A stretch of 64,000 nt of DNA from assembly GCF_000189275.1 (NCBI RefSeq), contig NZ_AEVT01000008.1:62001-126000 (forward strand). The letters run 5' to 3'. Each line of letters begins with the position of its first letter. Position 1 is the first letter of the stretch. Below the pieces are notes generated by a model. It did not search any database. It was given only the letters and a program-made list of their open reading frames with translations, and was not told the DNA's origin. This DNA is from Vibrio sinaloensis DSM 21326 (GTDB lineage: Bacteria; Pseudomonadota; Gammaproteobacteria; Enterobacterales; Vibrionaceae). Both the position numbers and the translations under genes were made by a program. This document shows, piece after piece, positions 19,202-27,779 of this stretch.

Positions 19202-20629
19202 ATGAGCAAAGAAATTAAAGCCCAAGTTGTAGTACTTGGTGCAGGTCCTGCTGGTTACTCTGCCGCTTTCCGTTGTGCAGACTTAGGTCTAGAAACGGTT
19301 CTTATCGAACGTTACAGCACTCTTGGTGGTGTGTGTCTAAACGTGGGTTGTATCCCATCTAAAGCACTCCTTCACGTATCAAAAGTTATCGAAGAAGCAA
19401 AAGCACTTGCTGAGCACGGTATCGTATTTGGTGAGCCACAAACTGATATCGACAAGATCCGTAAGTGGAAAGAGAAAGTAATCAACCAACTAACTGGCGG
19501 TCTTGGCGGAATGGCTAAGATGCGTAAAGTTAACGTAGTTAACGGTTTTGGTAAGTTCACTGGTCCTAACACGATCGAAGTGGAAGGCGAAGAAGGCAAA
19601 ACGGTTGTTAACTTCGACAACGCGATCGTTGCTGCGGGTTCTCGCCCAATCAAACTGCCATTTATCCCACACGAAGACCCACGCATCTGGGATTCAACTG
19701 ACGCTCTTGAGCTGAAAGAAGTTCCTGGCAAGCTGCTTATCATGGGTGGTGGTATCATCGGTCTAGAAATGGGTACGGTTTACCACTCTCTAGGTTCTCA
19801 AATCGACGTAGTTGAAATGTTCGACCAAGTTATCCCAGCTGCGGATAAAGATATCGTGAAAGTTTACACTAAGCGTATCAAGAACAAGTTCAACCTAATG
19901 CTAGAAACCAAAGTAACAGCTGTTGAAGCGAAAGAAGATGGTATCTACGTTTCAATGGAAGGCAAGAAAGCACCAGCAGAAGCTGAGCGCTACGATGCCG
20001 TTCTAGTTGCGATTGGCCGTGTACCGAATGGTCAGCTTATCGATGGTGAAAAAGCTGGTCTAGAAATCGACGAGCGCGGTTTCATTAACGTTGATAAGCA
20101 AATGCGTACTAACGTTCCTCACATCTTCGCGATCGGTGATATCGTTGGTCAACCAATGCTGGCACACAAAGGTGTGCATGAAGGTCACGTTGCAGCAGAA
20201 GTTATCGCTGGTAAGAAACACTACTTCGATCCTAAAGTTATCCCTTCAATTGCTTACACTGAGCCAGAAGTGGCATGGGTTGGTAAGACTGAGAAAGAAG
20301 CGAAAGCGGAAGGCATCAACTACGAGACAGCAACATTCCCATGGGCTGCTTCAGGTCGTGCAATCGCTTCTGATTGTGCAGACGGTATGACTAAGCTTAT
20401 CTTCGATAAAGAGACTCACCGTGTGATCGGTGGTGCTATCGTTGGTACTAACGGTGGTGAACTACTAGGTGAAATCGGTCTAGCAATCGAAATGGGTTGT
20501 GATGCTGAAGATATCGCTCTAACTATCCATGCTCACCCAACTCTACATGAGTCTGTTGGTCTAGCTGCGGAAGTGTTTGAAGGTACGATCACTGACCTAC
20601 CTAACCCTAAAGCAAGAAAGAAAAAGTAA
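19202..20629 (+). CDS. lpdA: Dihydrolipoamide dehydrogenase (E3)
   Basis: 475 residues. The flavoprotein disulfide reductase that reoxidises lipoyl groups for the pyruvate and 2-oxoglutarate dehydrogenase complexes and glycine cleavage. The FAD motif is GAGPAGYSAA (13-22), the redox disulfide is C45-C50 (GGVCLNVGC), the NAD motif GGGIIGLEMG is near 182, and the active-site His-Glu is in AHPTLHES near the end. GAGGT lies six bases before the ATG. The 268-bp gap from aceF suggests separate expression, as in E. coli where lpd has its own promoter. Confidence 0.99.
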   Translation: MSKEIKAQVVVLGAGPAGYSAAFRCADLGLETVLIERYSTLGGVCLNVGCIPSKALLHVSKVIEEAKALAEHGIVFGEPQTDIDKIRKWKEKVINQLTGGLGGMAKMRKVNVVNGFGKFTGPNTIEVEGEEGKTVVNFDNAIVAAGSRPIKLPFIPHEDPRIWDSTDALELKEVPGKLLIMGGGIIGLEMGTVYHSLGSQIDVVEMFDQVIPAADKDIVKVYTKRIKNKFNLMLETKVTAVEAKEDGIYVSMEGKKAPAEAERYDAVLVAIGRVPNGQLIDGEKAGLEIDERGFINVDKQMRTNVPHIFAIGDIVGQPMLAHKGVHEGHVAAEVIAGKKHYFDPKVIPSIAYTEPEVAWVGKTEKEAKAEGINYETATFPWAASGRAIASDCADGMTKLIFDKETHRVIGGAIVGTNGGELLGEIGLAIEMGCDAEDIALTIHAHPTLHESVGLAAEVFEGTITDLPNPKARKKK

Positions 20630-20650
20630 TTTCTTCGCTCTAGCATTCGA

Positions 20651-20677
20651 AAGCCGCTGATTGTTCAGCGGCTTTTT
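20651..20677 (+). terminator. Intrinsic terminator of lpdA
   Basis: AAGCCGCTGA pairs with TCAGCGGCTT around a TTGT loop and is followed by Ts. It lies 21 bp after the lpdA stop. Confidence 0.93.
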
Positions 20678-20712
20678 AATATGCAGTACAAAATTGTATA
20701 TATTGAGCGAAC

Positions 20713-20744
20713 AAAAAAGGCAGATACCTAGGTATCTGCCTTTT
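20713..20744 (-). terminator. Bidirectional terminator of the luxR-family gene
   Basis: AAGGCAGATACCT and its exact complement AGGTATCTGCCTT abut, flanked by As on the left and Ts on the right, so it can act on both strands. It stands 18 bp beyond the stop of the minus-strand regulator gene. Confidence 0.92.
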
Positions 20745-20762
20745 GTCTTATGTCACCCGTGA

Positions 20763-21377
20763 TTAGTGTTCACGTTTATAGATGCACAACATGTCCAAGT
20801 AGCTCTGAGTTAGCTTAGCAAGTGCTTCAGGGCTTTGTGCACGGTTTGCTTGCACGAACAGTGAGTAGCAGATTCCGTGGAACAAGGTTGCTAAGTCTGC
20901 TGGATCATGTTCATCACACACTTCGCCACGTTCAATCGCTTTGATGAACATGTTTTGTACCAATAACTGGTTGGTACGGTTAGTTGTGACAAACAGTGGC
21001 CAAACCTCATCACGCGTAGAAGCACTCCACTCGAACCAAACTTTAAGCCAGTGGCAATCGTTGACGACTAGGTCAACCATTGCAGAGGTAAGGTTCGTCA
21101 GGTTTTCCTTTGCATGTAGGTCTAGGTCTATGTTGTCTGATAGGAAGTTGGAGAACTGACGTACTACATAGTTCAGTACATCATCGACCAAGTCTTCACG
21201 GGTAGGGAAGTAGTTAAATACAGTAGCCACTGAAACTTGTGCAATTTCAGCGATGTCTGCGTGGCCACCTCGGCCGATACCACGACGAGCAAATACTTCA
21301 AGAGAGATCTCCATCAGCTGTTGCTTTCGTTTTTGTGGAGAAAGACGCGTACGCGGTCTTTTAGCTATTGAGTCCAT
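20763..21377 (-). CDS. luxR: Quorum-sensing master regulator of the LuxR/HapR/SmcR/OpaR family (TetR type)
   Basis: 204 residues. The N-terminal TetR helix-turn-helix (about 20-62; HADIAEIAQVSVATVFNYF) is the diagnostic vibrio sequence, and the C-terminal dimer/ligand domain includes C170 (FHGICYSLF). At high cell density such proteins control bioluminescence, protease, biofilm, type III and VI secretion and competence genes. They are unrelated to LuxR of Vibrio fischeri. The neighbours lpdA and hpt are those found in several vibrios. The mRNA leader carries a Qrr sRNA pairing site over the ribosome binding site (21386-21410). Confidence 0.97.
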   Translation of the reverse strand: MDSIAKRPRTRLSPQKRKQQLMEISLEVFARRGIGRGGHADIAEIAQVSVATVFNYFPTREDLVDDVLNYVVRQFSNFLSDNIDLDLHAKENLTNLTSAMVDLVVNDCHWLKVWFEWSASTRDEVWPLFVTTNRTNQLLVQNMFIKAIERGEVCDEHDPADLATLFHGICYSLFVQANRAQSPEALAKLTQSYLDMLCIYKREH

Positions 21378-21385
21378 ATCAATAT

Positions 21386-21410
21386 CCTTGCCAATTGAGT
21401 TGTTATAGTG
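21386..21410 (-). promoter_or_regulatory. Qrr small-RNA pairing site over the luxR ribosome binding site
   Basis: On the minus strand the leader reads CACTATAACAAC then TCAATTGGCAAGG, ending nine bases before the ATG. It closely matches the reverse complement of the conserved Qrr core as I remember it (CACTAACAACGTCAGTTGG then CTAGG). Pairing would hide AAGG, the ribosome binding site. Qrr/Hfq repression of luxR and hapR at low density is established in V. harveyi and V. cholerae; here it is inferred from the match. Confidence 0.8.
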
Positions 21411-21471
21411 GGCTTTTGCCCTATTTAGTATTTTATTATTTTGCTTAAAGCATGATGAGTGTAATGGTGCA

Positions 21472-21480
21472 TATCAATAA
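21472..21480 (-). promoter_or_regulatory. Possible LuxR-family autoregulatory half-site
   Basis: On the minus strand TTATTGATA equals one half of the LuxR/SmcR consensus (TTATTGATAAATTTATCAATAA); the other half is degenerate. It lies 95-103 bp upstream of the luxR ATG, and autorepression is known in this family. Confidence 0.35.
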
Positions 21481-21677
21481 GGTCAACGTTTTCAGTACAC
21501 TTTATAACCACAATTGTTAATATCCGTGCTGAATATCAAAACGTAACGGAGATTATTGCATTCTCCTGATTGACGTCCCTCTTTCCATGAAGCTCCGCAA
21601 TCGTTAAACTATGCGCTCTAAAACATCAGCTAAAATGTATTGGTACATTATTAGTCAACGCGATAAACGAGAATGGT

Positions 21678-22208
21678 ATGAAACATACAGTAGAAGTAAT
21701 GATTTCTGAGCAAGAAGTTCAGGAGCGCGTACAGGAACTTGGTAAACAGATCACAGCTCACTATCAAGGGAGTGAAGATCTTGTCTTGGTAGGCTTGCTA
21801 CGAGGTTCATTCGTATTTATGGCTGACCTGGCTCGTGCCATTGAGTTAACTCACCAAGTTGATTTCATGACCGCTTCTAGCTACGGCAACACCATGGAAA
21901 GTTCGCGTGATGTTCGCATTCTTAAAGACTTAGATGATGACATCAAGGGTAAAGATGTATTGCTCGTTGAAGACATCATCGATACAGGTAACACTCTCAA
22001 CAAGGTGAAAGAGATCTTGTCGCTACGAGAGCCTAAGTCGATAGAGATTTGTACTCTGCTAGACAAACCATCTCGCCGTGAGGTTCAGGTTGACGTTAAG
22101 TGGATTGGTTTTGAGATCCCAGATGAGTTCGTTGTTGGGGTTGGTATTGATTACGCACAGAAATACCGTCACTTACCATACATTGGTAAAGTAGTCCCTC
22201 AAGAATAA
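21678..22208 (+). CDS. hpt: Hypoxanthine phosphoribosyltransferase
   Basis: 176 residues. It salvages hypoxanthine (and guanine less well) with PRPP to give IMP and GMP. The PRPP-binding motif [14 protein letters not shown] is near residues 94-107, and the loop [17 protein letters not shown] near 36-52 positions pyrophosphate. It is divergent from luxR (300 bp between starts) and convergent with can, sharing one terminator. Confidence 0.98.
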   Translation: MKHTVEVMISEQEVQERVQELGKQITAHYQGSEDLVLVGLLRGSFVFMADLARAIELTHQVDFMTASSYGNTMESSRDVRILKDLDDDIKGKDVLLVEDIIDTGNTLNKVKEILSLREPKSIEICTLLDKPSRREVQVDVKWIGFEIPDEFVVGVGIDYAQKYRHLPYIGKVVPQE

Positions 22209-22237
22209 TCGGCCCTGCTGTTTAACGACAACAAAAT

Positions 22238-22263
22238 AAAACGCCCGCAATTGCGGGCGTTTT
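22238..22263. terminator. Bidirectional terminator between hpt and can
   Basis: AAAACGCCCGCAA is followed at once by its exact complement TTGCGGGCGTTTT, so the element is symmetric and serves both convergent genes. The can stop codon lies within 3 bp. Confidence 0.95.
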
Positions 22264-22264
22264 G

Positions 22265-22924
22265 TTATTTCAGTACTTCGTTATTGAGAATTTTGGCCAT
22301 TGCAGCTTGGTAGTTCACTTCGAGAGATTCTCTGCTTTGACAACGCACGCCAAGATCTTGCAGTTTGCCATCGCCAATGCCGTAGACCACGCCATGGATC
22401 TCGACCTCTTGGCCGCGCTCCCACGCGCCTTGTAATATGGTGGAGTTACCTAAGTTGTAGACCTGCTCTGCGACGTTGATTTCGCAAAGCTTGTCACCCC
22501 ATTGTTCTTTTGGCATTTCGCCTAACCAGTTACGATGTTTTAAGTACAGGTCGCGGATATGCAGTAACCAGTTATTGATCAGACCTAACTGTGGATTCTC
22601 GATGGCCGCGTTCACACCACCACAACCATAATGACCACAAATAATAATGTGCTTAACTTTGAGCACGTCTACGGCATATTGCACCACAGACAAGCAATTC
22701 AAATCGGTATGAATAACTTGGTTGGCGACGTTGCGATGAACAAACAATTCACCGGAATAAAGCCCTGTTAAGCGCTCCGCAGGTACGCGGCTATCAGAGC
22801 AGCCAATCCACAAAAAACCTGGGTTTTGCCCTTCTTCAAGTTTGGTGAAATACTCTGGTCGCTCAGCTTTGATAGACTCAGACCACTTTGAGTTGTTTTC
22901 AAATAGCTGTTTAATTTCCGGCAT
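22265..22924 (-). CDS. can: Beta-class carbonic anhydrase
   Basis: 219 residues. It interconverts CO2 and bicarbonate in the cytoplasm, needed for bicarbonate-consuming biosynthesis in air. Zinc ligands are C42, H98 and C101, with the Asp-Arg dyad D44 and R46 (GCSDSR); HYGCGG follows. Length and sequence match E. coli Can rather than CynT. It is divergent from a SulP anion transporter 353 bp away, a neighbourhood that suggests joint handling of bicarbonate. Confidence 0.97.
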   Translation of the reverse strand: MPEIKQLFENNSKWSESIKAERPEYFTKLEEGQNPGFLWIGCSDSRVPAERLTGLYSGELFVHRNVANQVIHTDLNCLSVVQYAVDVLKVKHIIICGHYGCGGVNAAIENPQLGLINNWLLHIRDLYLKHRNWLGEMPKEQWGDKLCEINVAEQVYNLGNSTILQGAWERGQEVEIHGVVYGIGDGKLQDLGVRCQSRESLEVNYQAAMAKILNNEVLK

Positions 22925-23277
22925 CTTGTTAGTAATCCTTAAAATTTACTTGCATCACTATACACAATGTTACAATTTCCTTCCTAGTAAAATTGTCTAA
23001 AAAGGCACTCATCTGACGTGTTTAGGCAGGAAAAATCATAAACTTAGTAGGCATTCTAACTAAAGGTTATAAAGTATGAGTGATGAGTGCTAATTAACAC
23101 TTATATTGAATAGATAACATTTGTTAGAGTGATTAAGTGGCGTCATTTCGAAGGAGATAGCTAATATTTCACGTCAAATGCCGTCATAAAATTAAGGGTA
23201 TTTCTTTTTGGTTAAGCCTTAGACAAAATAGCCCAAAGGGTGATGTCGTAGCCAATGTTTAAGCATGGAGCTAAGTT
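22925..23277. other. can/SulP divergent intergenic region
   Basis: 353 AT-rich bases holding the promoters of can and the SulP gene. I see no gene longer than a few codons, no clear terminator and no strong operator. AAGGAGATAG near 23150 looks like a ribosome binding site but is followed by no useful start codon. Confidence 0.6.
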
Positions 23278-24948
23278 GTGTTTGGAAGTCGTTTTGAAGA
23301 TGTCAATTTAAAAGGGGATATGTTTGGTGGTGTTACCACTGCGATTATCTCTTTGCCACTCGCACTAGCGTTTGGTGTTGCCTCAGGTGCTGGCGCTGAA
23401 GCTGGTTTGTGGGGCGCGATTATGGTGGGTTTGTTTGCTTCCCTTTTTGGAGGTTCAAATACACTGATCTCTGAGCCTACCGGTCCAATGACGGTGATCA
23501 TGACTGCTGTATTGACCAGCATGATGGCAAAGTATCCTGAAGCGGGAATGGCAATGACCTTTACTGTGGTCATGATGGCCGGGGCATTTCAGATACTACT
23601 GGGAACACTAAAGCTTGGTAAGTACGTAACTTTGATGCCATATAGCGTTATATCCGGCTTTATGTCGGGAATAGGCGTTATCTTGATTATACTCCAAATG
23701 TCACCATTACTGGGGCATGCAGCTCCGTCTGGTGGTGTGATTGGTACCCTAACTGCGCTGCCTGATACGGTCGCTAATATGAAATTCAGTGAGCTCTTTC
23801 TTGGCTTACTGACGTTAGGCATTCTGTTTTGCTTCCCTAAAAAATATCGTCGCTATGTCCCAGCGCAGCTTGTCGCGCTTGTCGCTGTGACCTTGTTGTC
23901 GGTGATGCTGTTTGACTTTGATGACATTCGCCGCATCGGTGAAATCCCTGCAGGGCTGCCTTCGCTTGTGGTTCCACATATTGATGCTTCGATGTTTGTT
24001 GAGATGGTCATTGATGCTCTGGTGCTCGGCACGCTTGGTTGTATTGATACCTTGCTAACGGCAGTTATTGGCGACTCGCTGACGCGTAAAGAGCATGACT
24101 CCGATAAAGAACTACGCGGTCAGGGATTAGCGAATATGATTTCTGGCTTATTTGGTGCCTTACCTGGTGCGGGTGCCACCATGGGGACGGTAACCAATAT
24201 TCAAGTGGGCGCTCGCTCACCATTGTCTGGCGTCATCCGTGCTTTAATGCTCGCCTTAGTGGTACTGGTTGCTGGTGGCCTCACTGAGCCTATCCCAATG
24301 GCTGTTTTAGCGGGTATTGCAGTCTATGTCGGTTTCAACATCCTTGACTGGAGCTTTATCCAGCGTGCGCACAAAGTCAGCTTTGCGGGGATGGCGATCA
24401 TGTATGGTGTTATGCTACTCACCGTGTTTGTCGATTTGATCGTTGCGGTTGGTTTGGGGGTGTTTATCTCTAATATCATCATCATTGAACGTTTGAGCCG
24501 TGAGCAAGCCCGACAGGTAAAAGCGATCAGTGATGCCGATGAAGATGACGTGCCGCTCACCGATAGCGAGCGCGGATTGCTTGATATGGCCAATGGTAAA
24601 GTGCTGTTTTTCTACCTTTCTGGTCCAATGATATTCAGTGTGTCTAAAGCGATCTCCCGTCAGCATACCAGTATCTCTGATTACGAAGTGATGATCTTAG
24701 ATTTGACCGATGTACCTATGATAGATGTGACGGTCGGCCTAGCTCTTGAGAACGCGATTAAAGATGCATTGGATGCAAATTGTCAGGTCTACCTGCTCTG
24801 TCCAAATGAGCAGACTCGCCAACAATTGGAAAAATTCCATGTCATCGATCTTGTTGCCGATGAAAATACCTATAAGTTCCGCTATGAAGCGCTCAAAGCC
24901 GCCATTCGCCACGTAGATAGCGATGAGCATCAGGTTAGCGTGGTTTAG
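23278..24948 (+). CDS. SulP-family inorganic anion transporter with STAS domain
   Basis: 556 residues. The N-terminal two thirds contain about ten to twelve hydrophobic segments with the SulP signature (GLWGAIMVGLFASLFGG; SEPTGPMTVI); the C-terminal STAS domain spans about 440-540 (YEVMILDLTDVPMIDVTVG). SulP members carry sulfate, bicarbonate (BicA) or dicarboxylates (DauA). The position next to a carbonic anhydrase favours bicarbonate, but the substrate is not proven. The start is GTG with GGAG seven bases upstream. A terminator follows, so it is monocistronic. Confidence 0.9.
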   Translation: MFGSRFEDVNLKGDMFGGVTTAIISLPLALAFGVASGAGAEAGLWGAIMVGLFASLFGGSNTLISEPTGPMTVIMTAVLTSMMAKYPEAGMAMTFTVVMMAGAFQILLGTLKLGKYVTLMPYSVISGFMSGIGVILIILQMSPLLGHAAPSGGVIGTLTALPDTVANMKFSELFLGLLTLGILFCFPKKYRRYVPAQLVALVAVTLLSVMLFDFDDIRRIGEIPAGLPSLVVPHIDASMFVEMVIDALVLGTLGCIDTLLTAVIGDSLTRKEHDSDKELRGQGLANMISGLFGALPGAGATMGTVTNIQVGARSPLSGVIRALMLALVVLVAGGLTEPIPMAVLAGIAVYVGFNILDWSFIQRAHKVSFAGMAIMYGVMLLTVFVDLIVAVGLGVFISNIIIIERLSREQARQVKAISDADEDDVPLTDSERGLLDMANGKVLFFYLSGPMIFSVSKAISRQHTSISDYEVMILDLTDVPMIDVTVGLALENAIKDALDANCQVYLLCPNEQTRQQLEKFHVIDLVADENTYKFRYEALKAAIRHVDSDEHQVSVV

Positions 24949-24970
24949 CTGACTTCGCGAATTAACATCG

Positions 24971-25001
24971 ACGCCGCTGGGGAAACTCAGCGGCGTTTTT
25001 T
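24971..25001 (+). terminator. Intrinsic terminator of the SulP gene
   Basis: ACGCCGCTG pairs with CAGCGGCGT around GGGAAACT and is followed by six Ts. It lies 22 bp after the stop codon. Confidence 0.93.
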
Positions 25002-25105
25002 ATCTCTGCCGTTTATATTTCTAAAATATTCGAAAGGTCTAATTGTAATCATCGTTATTCAACGATAAACTAATTTGCAAAACAATCTTCAACAATAGCA
25101 ATGTT

Positions 25106-26023
25106 ATGTACGCACTAGAAATAGACCAACTGCGCAAGACCTACTCTGGTGGTTTTGAAGCGCTCAAAGGCATTAGCCTGAACGTCGAAAAAGGAGATTT
25201 CTACGCTTTGCTAGGGCCCAATGGGGCAGGCAAGTCCACATCCATCGGTGTCATCTCCTCTCTCGTAAATAAAACCTCTGGCAAAGTCAAAGTCTTCGGC
25301 TTCGATATCGATTCAGATTTGGAGTTGGCGAAGCAAAACTTGGGGTTAGTTCCTCAAGAATTCAACTTTAACCAGTTCGAAACGGTTAAGCAGATCGTGA
25401 TGCAACAAGCGGGTTACTACGGCGTCTCTAAATCTTTAGCAGAGCAAAGAGCAGAAAAATACCTATCTAAGCTCGATCTGTGGGAAAAGCGCGACGAACG
25501 TGCGAGAAACCTTTCGGGGGGAATGAAGCGCCGTTTGATGATTGCCCGTGCCCTTATGCATGAGCCCCAGCTATTGATCTTAGATGAGCCAACCGCCGGG
25601 GTGGATATTGAGCTGCGTCGATCTATGTGGGAGTTTCTCAAAGAGATCAATGCGGAGCAGGGCATTACCATAATTCTTACTACCCACTATCTCGAAGAGG
25701 CGGAAATGTTGTGTCGCAATATCGGCATCATCAATAAAGGTGAGTTGATCGAGAACACCACGATGAAAAGCCTGCTTAATAAACTGCAAGTTGAGACCTT
25801 TATTTTCGATCTAGAAGAAGGGACAACACCACCGCAATTACAAGGTGTGGTTAAACAACAATTCAATAGCGGCTCACTGGAGATCGAGATTGATAAGACG
25901 CAAGGTTTAAATGGCATCTTCAGCCAGCTAACAGAGCATGGGGTTAAGGTACTTTCAATGCGAAACAAAGCCAATCGCTTGGAAGAGCTGTTCGTCAATA
26001 TTGTCAGAGAGGGGAAAGCGTAA
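25106..26023 (+). CDS. yadG: ABC exporter ATP-binding subunit YadG
   Basis: 305 residues. Walker A GPNGAGKST is at 37-45, the signature LSGGMKRRL starts at 136 and Walker B LLILDEPTAG lies around 157-165. The family is the drug/polysaccharide-type ABC-2 exporters. A further 85 residues after the ATPase core are typical of YadG. It pairs with yadH, which starts one base after its stop. In E. coli the same pair lies next to can. The substrate is unknown. Confidence 0.93.
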   Translation: MYALEIDQLRKTYSGGFEALKGISLNVEKGDFYALLGPNGAGKSTSIGVISSLVNKTSGKVKVFGFDIDSDLELAKQNLGLVPQEFNFNQFETVKQIVMQQAGYYGVSKSLAEQRAEKYLSKLDLWEKRDERARNLSGGMKRRLMIARALMHEPQLLILDEPTAGVDIELRRSMWEFLKEINAEQGITIILTTHYLEEAEMLCRNIGIINKGELIENTTMKSLLNKLQVETFIFDLEEGTTPPQLQGVVKQQFNSGSLEIEIDKTQGLNGIFSQLTEHGVKVLSMRNKANRLEELFVNIVREGKA

Positions 26024-26024
26024 G

Positions 26025-26795
26025 ATGTATCAGTTGTATTGGACTGCATTTCGCAGCCTGCTGGCAAAAGAAATCAATCGATTTACTCGTATTTGGGTTC
26101 AGACCTTAGTCCCCCCCGCTATTACGATGACACTCTATTTCATCATTTTTGGTAGCTTGATTGGCTCGCGTATCGGAGAGATGAATGGCTTCAGTTACAT
26201 GGAGTATATCGTGCCGGGGCTTATTATGATGTCGGTGATCACCAACTCTTATTCCAATGTTGCTTCCTCTTTCTTTAGCGCGAAGTTCCAACGTAATATT
26301 GAAGAGCTGCTAGTGGCTCCTGTCCCGAACTACGTGATCATTTGGGGCTTTGTCATGGGGGGCGTGGTACGTGGCTTACTGGTCGGCACTATCGTGACTT
26401 TCGTTTCGCTGTTCTTTGTTGATCTGCAAGTGGATCATTGGGGAATCATTATCGCGACGGTGTTCATGACCTCTGTGGTATTTTCACTAGGAGGGTTGAT
26501 CAACGCCGTATACGCTAAGACATTTGATGATATTTCAATTATCCCAACTTTTGTACTGACGCCGCTGACTTACTTGGGAGGGGTGTTCTATTCGATCAGC
26601 TTACTTCCTGAATTTTGGCAAGGAGTGTCGAAAATCAACCCAATCGTCTACATGGTGAATGCGTTCCGTTATGGTTTTTTGGGTGTGTCGGATGTCGGCA
26701 TTGTGACTTCATTTGGGGTGTTAGGGATTTTCGTTGTTGTTCTGTATGCGGTCGCGCATTACTTAGTGACCAAAGGGATTGGTTTAAGAAGCTAA
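26025..26795 (+). CDS. yadH: ABC-2 type exporter permease YadH
   Basis: 256 residues from the ATG at 26025 (MYQLYWTAFRSLL); the upstream part of the open frame overlaps yadG and is rejected. AGAGGGGAAA lies just before the start. Six membrane segments fit the ABC-2 permease fold, with FQRNIEELLVAPVPN and LGGVFYSISLLPEFWQ typical of this family. It forms a transporter with YadG through overlapping translation. What it exports is not known. Confidence 0.93.
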   Translation: MYQLYWTAFRSLLAKEINRFTRIWVQTLVPPAITMTLYFIIFGSLIGSRIGEMNGFSYMEYIVPGLIMMSVITNSYSNVASSFFSAKFQRNIEELLVAPVPNYVIIWGFVMGGVVRGLLVGTIVTFVSLFFVDLQVDHWGIIIATVFMTSVVFSLGGLINAVYAKTFDDISIIPTFVLTPLTYLGGVFYSISLLPEFWQGVSKINPIVYMVNAFRYGFLGVSDVGIVTSFGVLGIFVVVLYAVAHYLVTKGIGLRS

Positions 26796-26827
26796 TCTAT
26801 CTGGATAACTACAGTTACGGATACAAA

Positions 26828-26860
26828 AAAGGGTTGGCCTCAGGCCAACCCTTTATTTTT
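26828..26860. terminator. Bidirectional terminator between yadH and panC
   Basis: AAAGGGTTGGCCT and AGGCCAACCCTTT are separated by one base, with extra As on the left and TATTTTT on the right. It serves both convergent genes. Confidence 0.93.
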
Positions 26861-26868
26861 ACTGTTTT

Positions 26869-27768
26869 TTATTCAGCGTTTTCTGATGATGTCTCTTCGG
26901 TCTCTTCTTTGCTTTCAACCGCCATTTCAACAACTTGGTTATCGATTAGACGAGCTTGTCCCAAGAAGGCAGACATTAATATCACTGCCTGAGTGGTGTC
27001 TGCACTTATTGCTTGAAGCGTTCGAGCGTCGCGAATGAAGATCTCATCTGGCTGCAATCCAGCTGCTCGAAGTTGGTCGTTAGCATCTTCAATGATAGAA
27101 GCGTAATCATCACGACCTCCGCGCATCGCGCTGCTAATCCAACGCATTGTACGAGCAAGTACAGGGGCTCGCTGGCGCTCATCCAAAGTCAGTAGACCGT
27201 TACGAGAACTCATCGCTAGACCGTCCATTTCGCGCACGGTTGGTACACCGATGATCTCGATATCCAGCGCAAGATCAGACGTCATCTTGCGGATTACCGC
27301 CAGTTGCTGGAAGTCTTTCTCACCAAAACAGGCGACATCCGGTTGAACAATGTTAAACAGCTTGGTCACTATGGTCGATACGCCACGGAAGTGGCCCGGG
27401 CGAGATGCACCTTCAAGAATGTTCGACAATCCAGGCACCTCAACGGCGGTCTGCTTGTCTAGACCTTCTGGGTAGATAATCTCAGGTGTAGGGGTAAAGA
27501 CTACCTCCACCGCTTCACCATTAAGTTTGGCGAGATCATCCTCTAGGGTACGTGGGTAATTATTAAGATCGTCTGCACGTTCAAATTGCATCGGATTAAC
27601 AAATATACTGACCACAACCACATCTGCATGTTCACGCGCTTTACGTACCAGAGTCAGGTGCCCTTCATGCAGGTTACCCATGGTCGGAACAAAAGCGACA
27701 GTGCGACCGTCTCGCTTATACTGTTTAATTTGCTCACGAAGAGCAGCAATTTCAGCAAAAGTCTGCAT
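26869..27768 (-). CDS. panC: Pantothenate synthetase
   Basis: 299 residues from the ATG at 27768. An in-frame ATG two codons upstream (27774) lies only two bases after AAGGA, whereas 27768 has eight-base spacing and gives the usual vibrio start MQTFAEI. It ligates pantoate and beta-alanine using ATP. Motifs are [13 protein letters not shown] (HxGH nucleotide site), FVNPMQF and [11 protein letters not shown]. The last 17 residues are an acidic tail rich in Glu and Ser, probably disordered. It lies 11 bp after panB; no panD is adjacent. Confidence 0.97.
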   Translation of the reverse strand: MQTFAEIAALREQIKQYKRDGRTVAFVPTMGNLHEGHLTLVRKAREHADVVVVSIFVNPMQFERADDLNNYPRTLEDDLAKLNGEAVEVVFTPTPEIIYPEGLDKQTAVEVPGLSNILEGASRPGHFRGVSTIVTKLFNIVQPDVACFGEKDFQQLAVIRKMTSDLALDIEIIGVPTVREMDGLAMSSRNGLLTLDERQRAPVLARTMRWISSAMRGGRDDYASIIEDANDQLRAAGLQPDEIFIRDARTLQAISADTTQAVILMSAFLGQARLIDNQVVEMAVESKEETEETSSENAE

Positions 27769-27779
27769 CAACATTATCC

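Noticed and set aside
25938..26024. Upstream extension of yadH into yadG
   Set aside because: The MYQLYW start at 26025 has a good ribosome binding site, and the extension overlaps yadG in another frame without family similarity.
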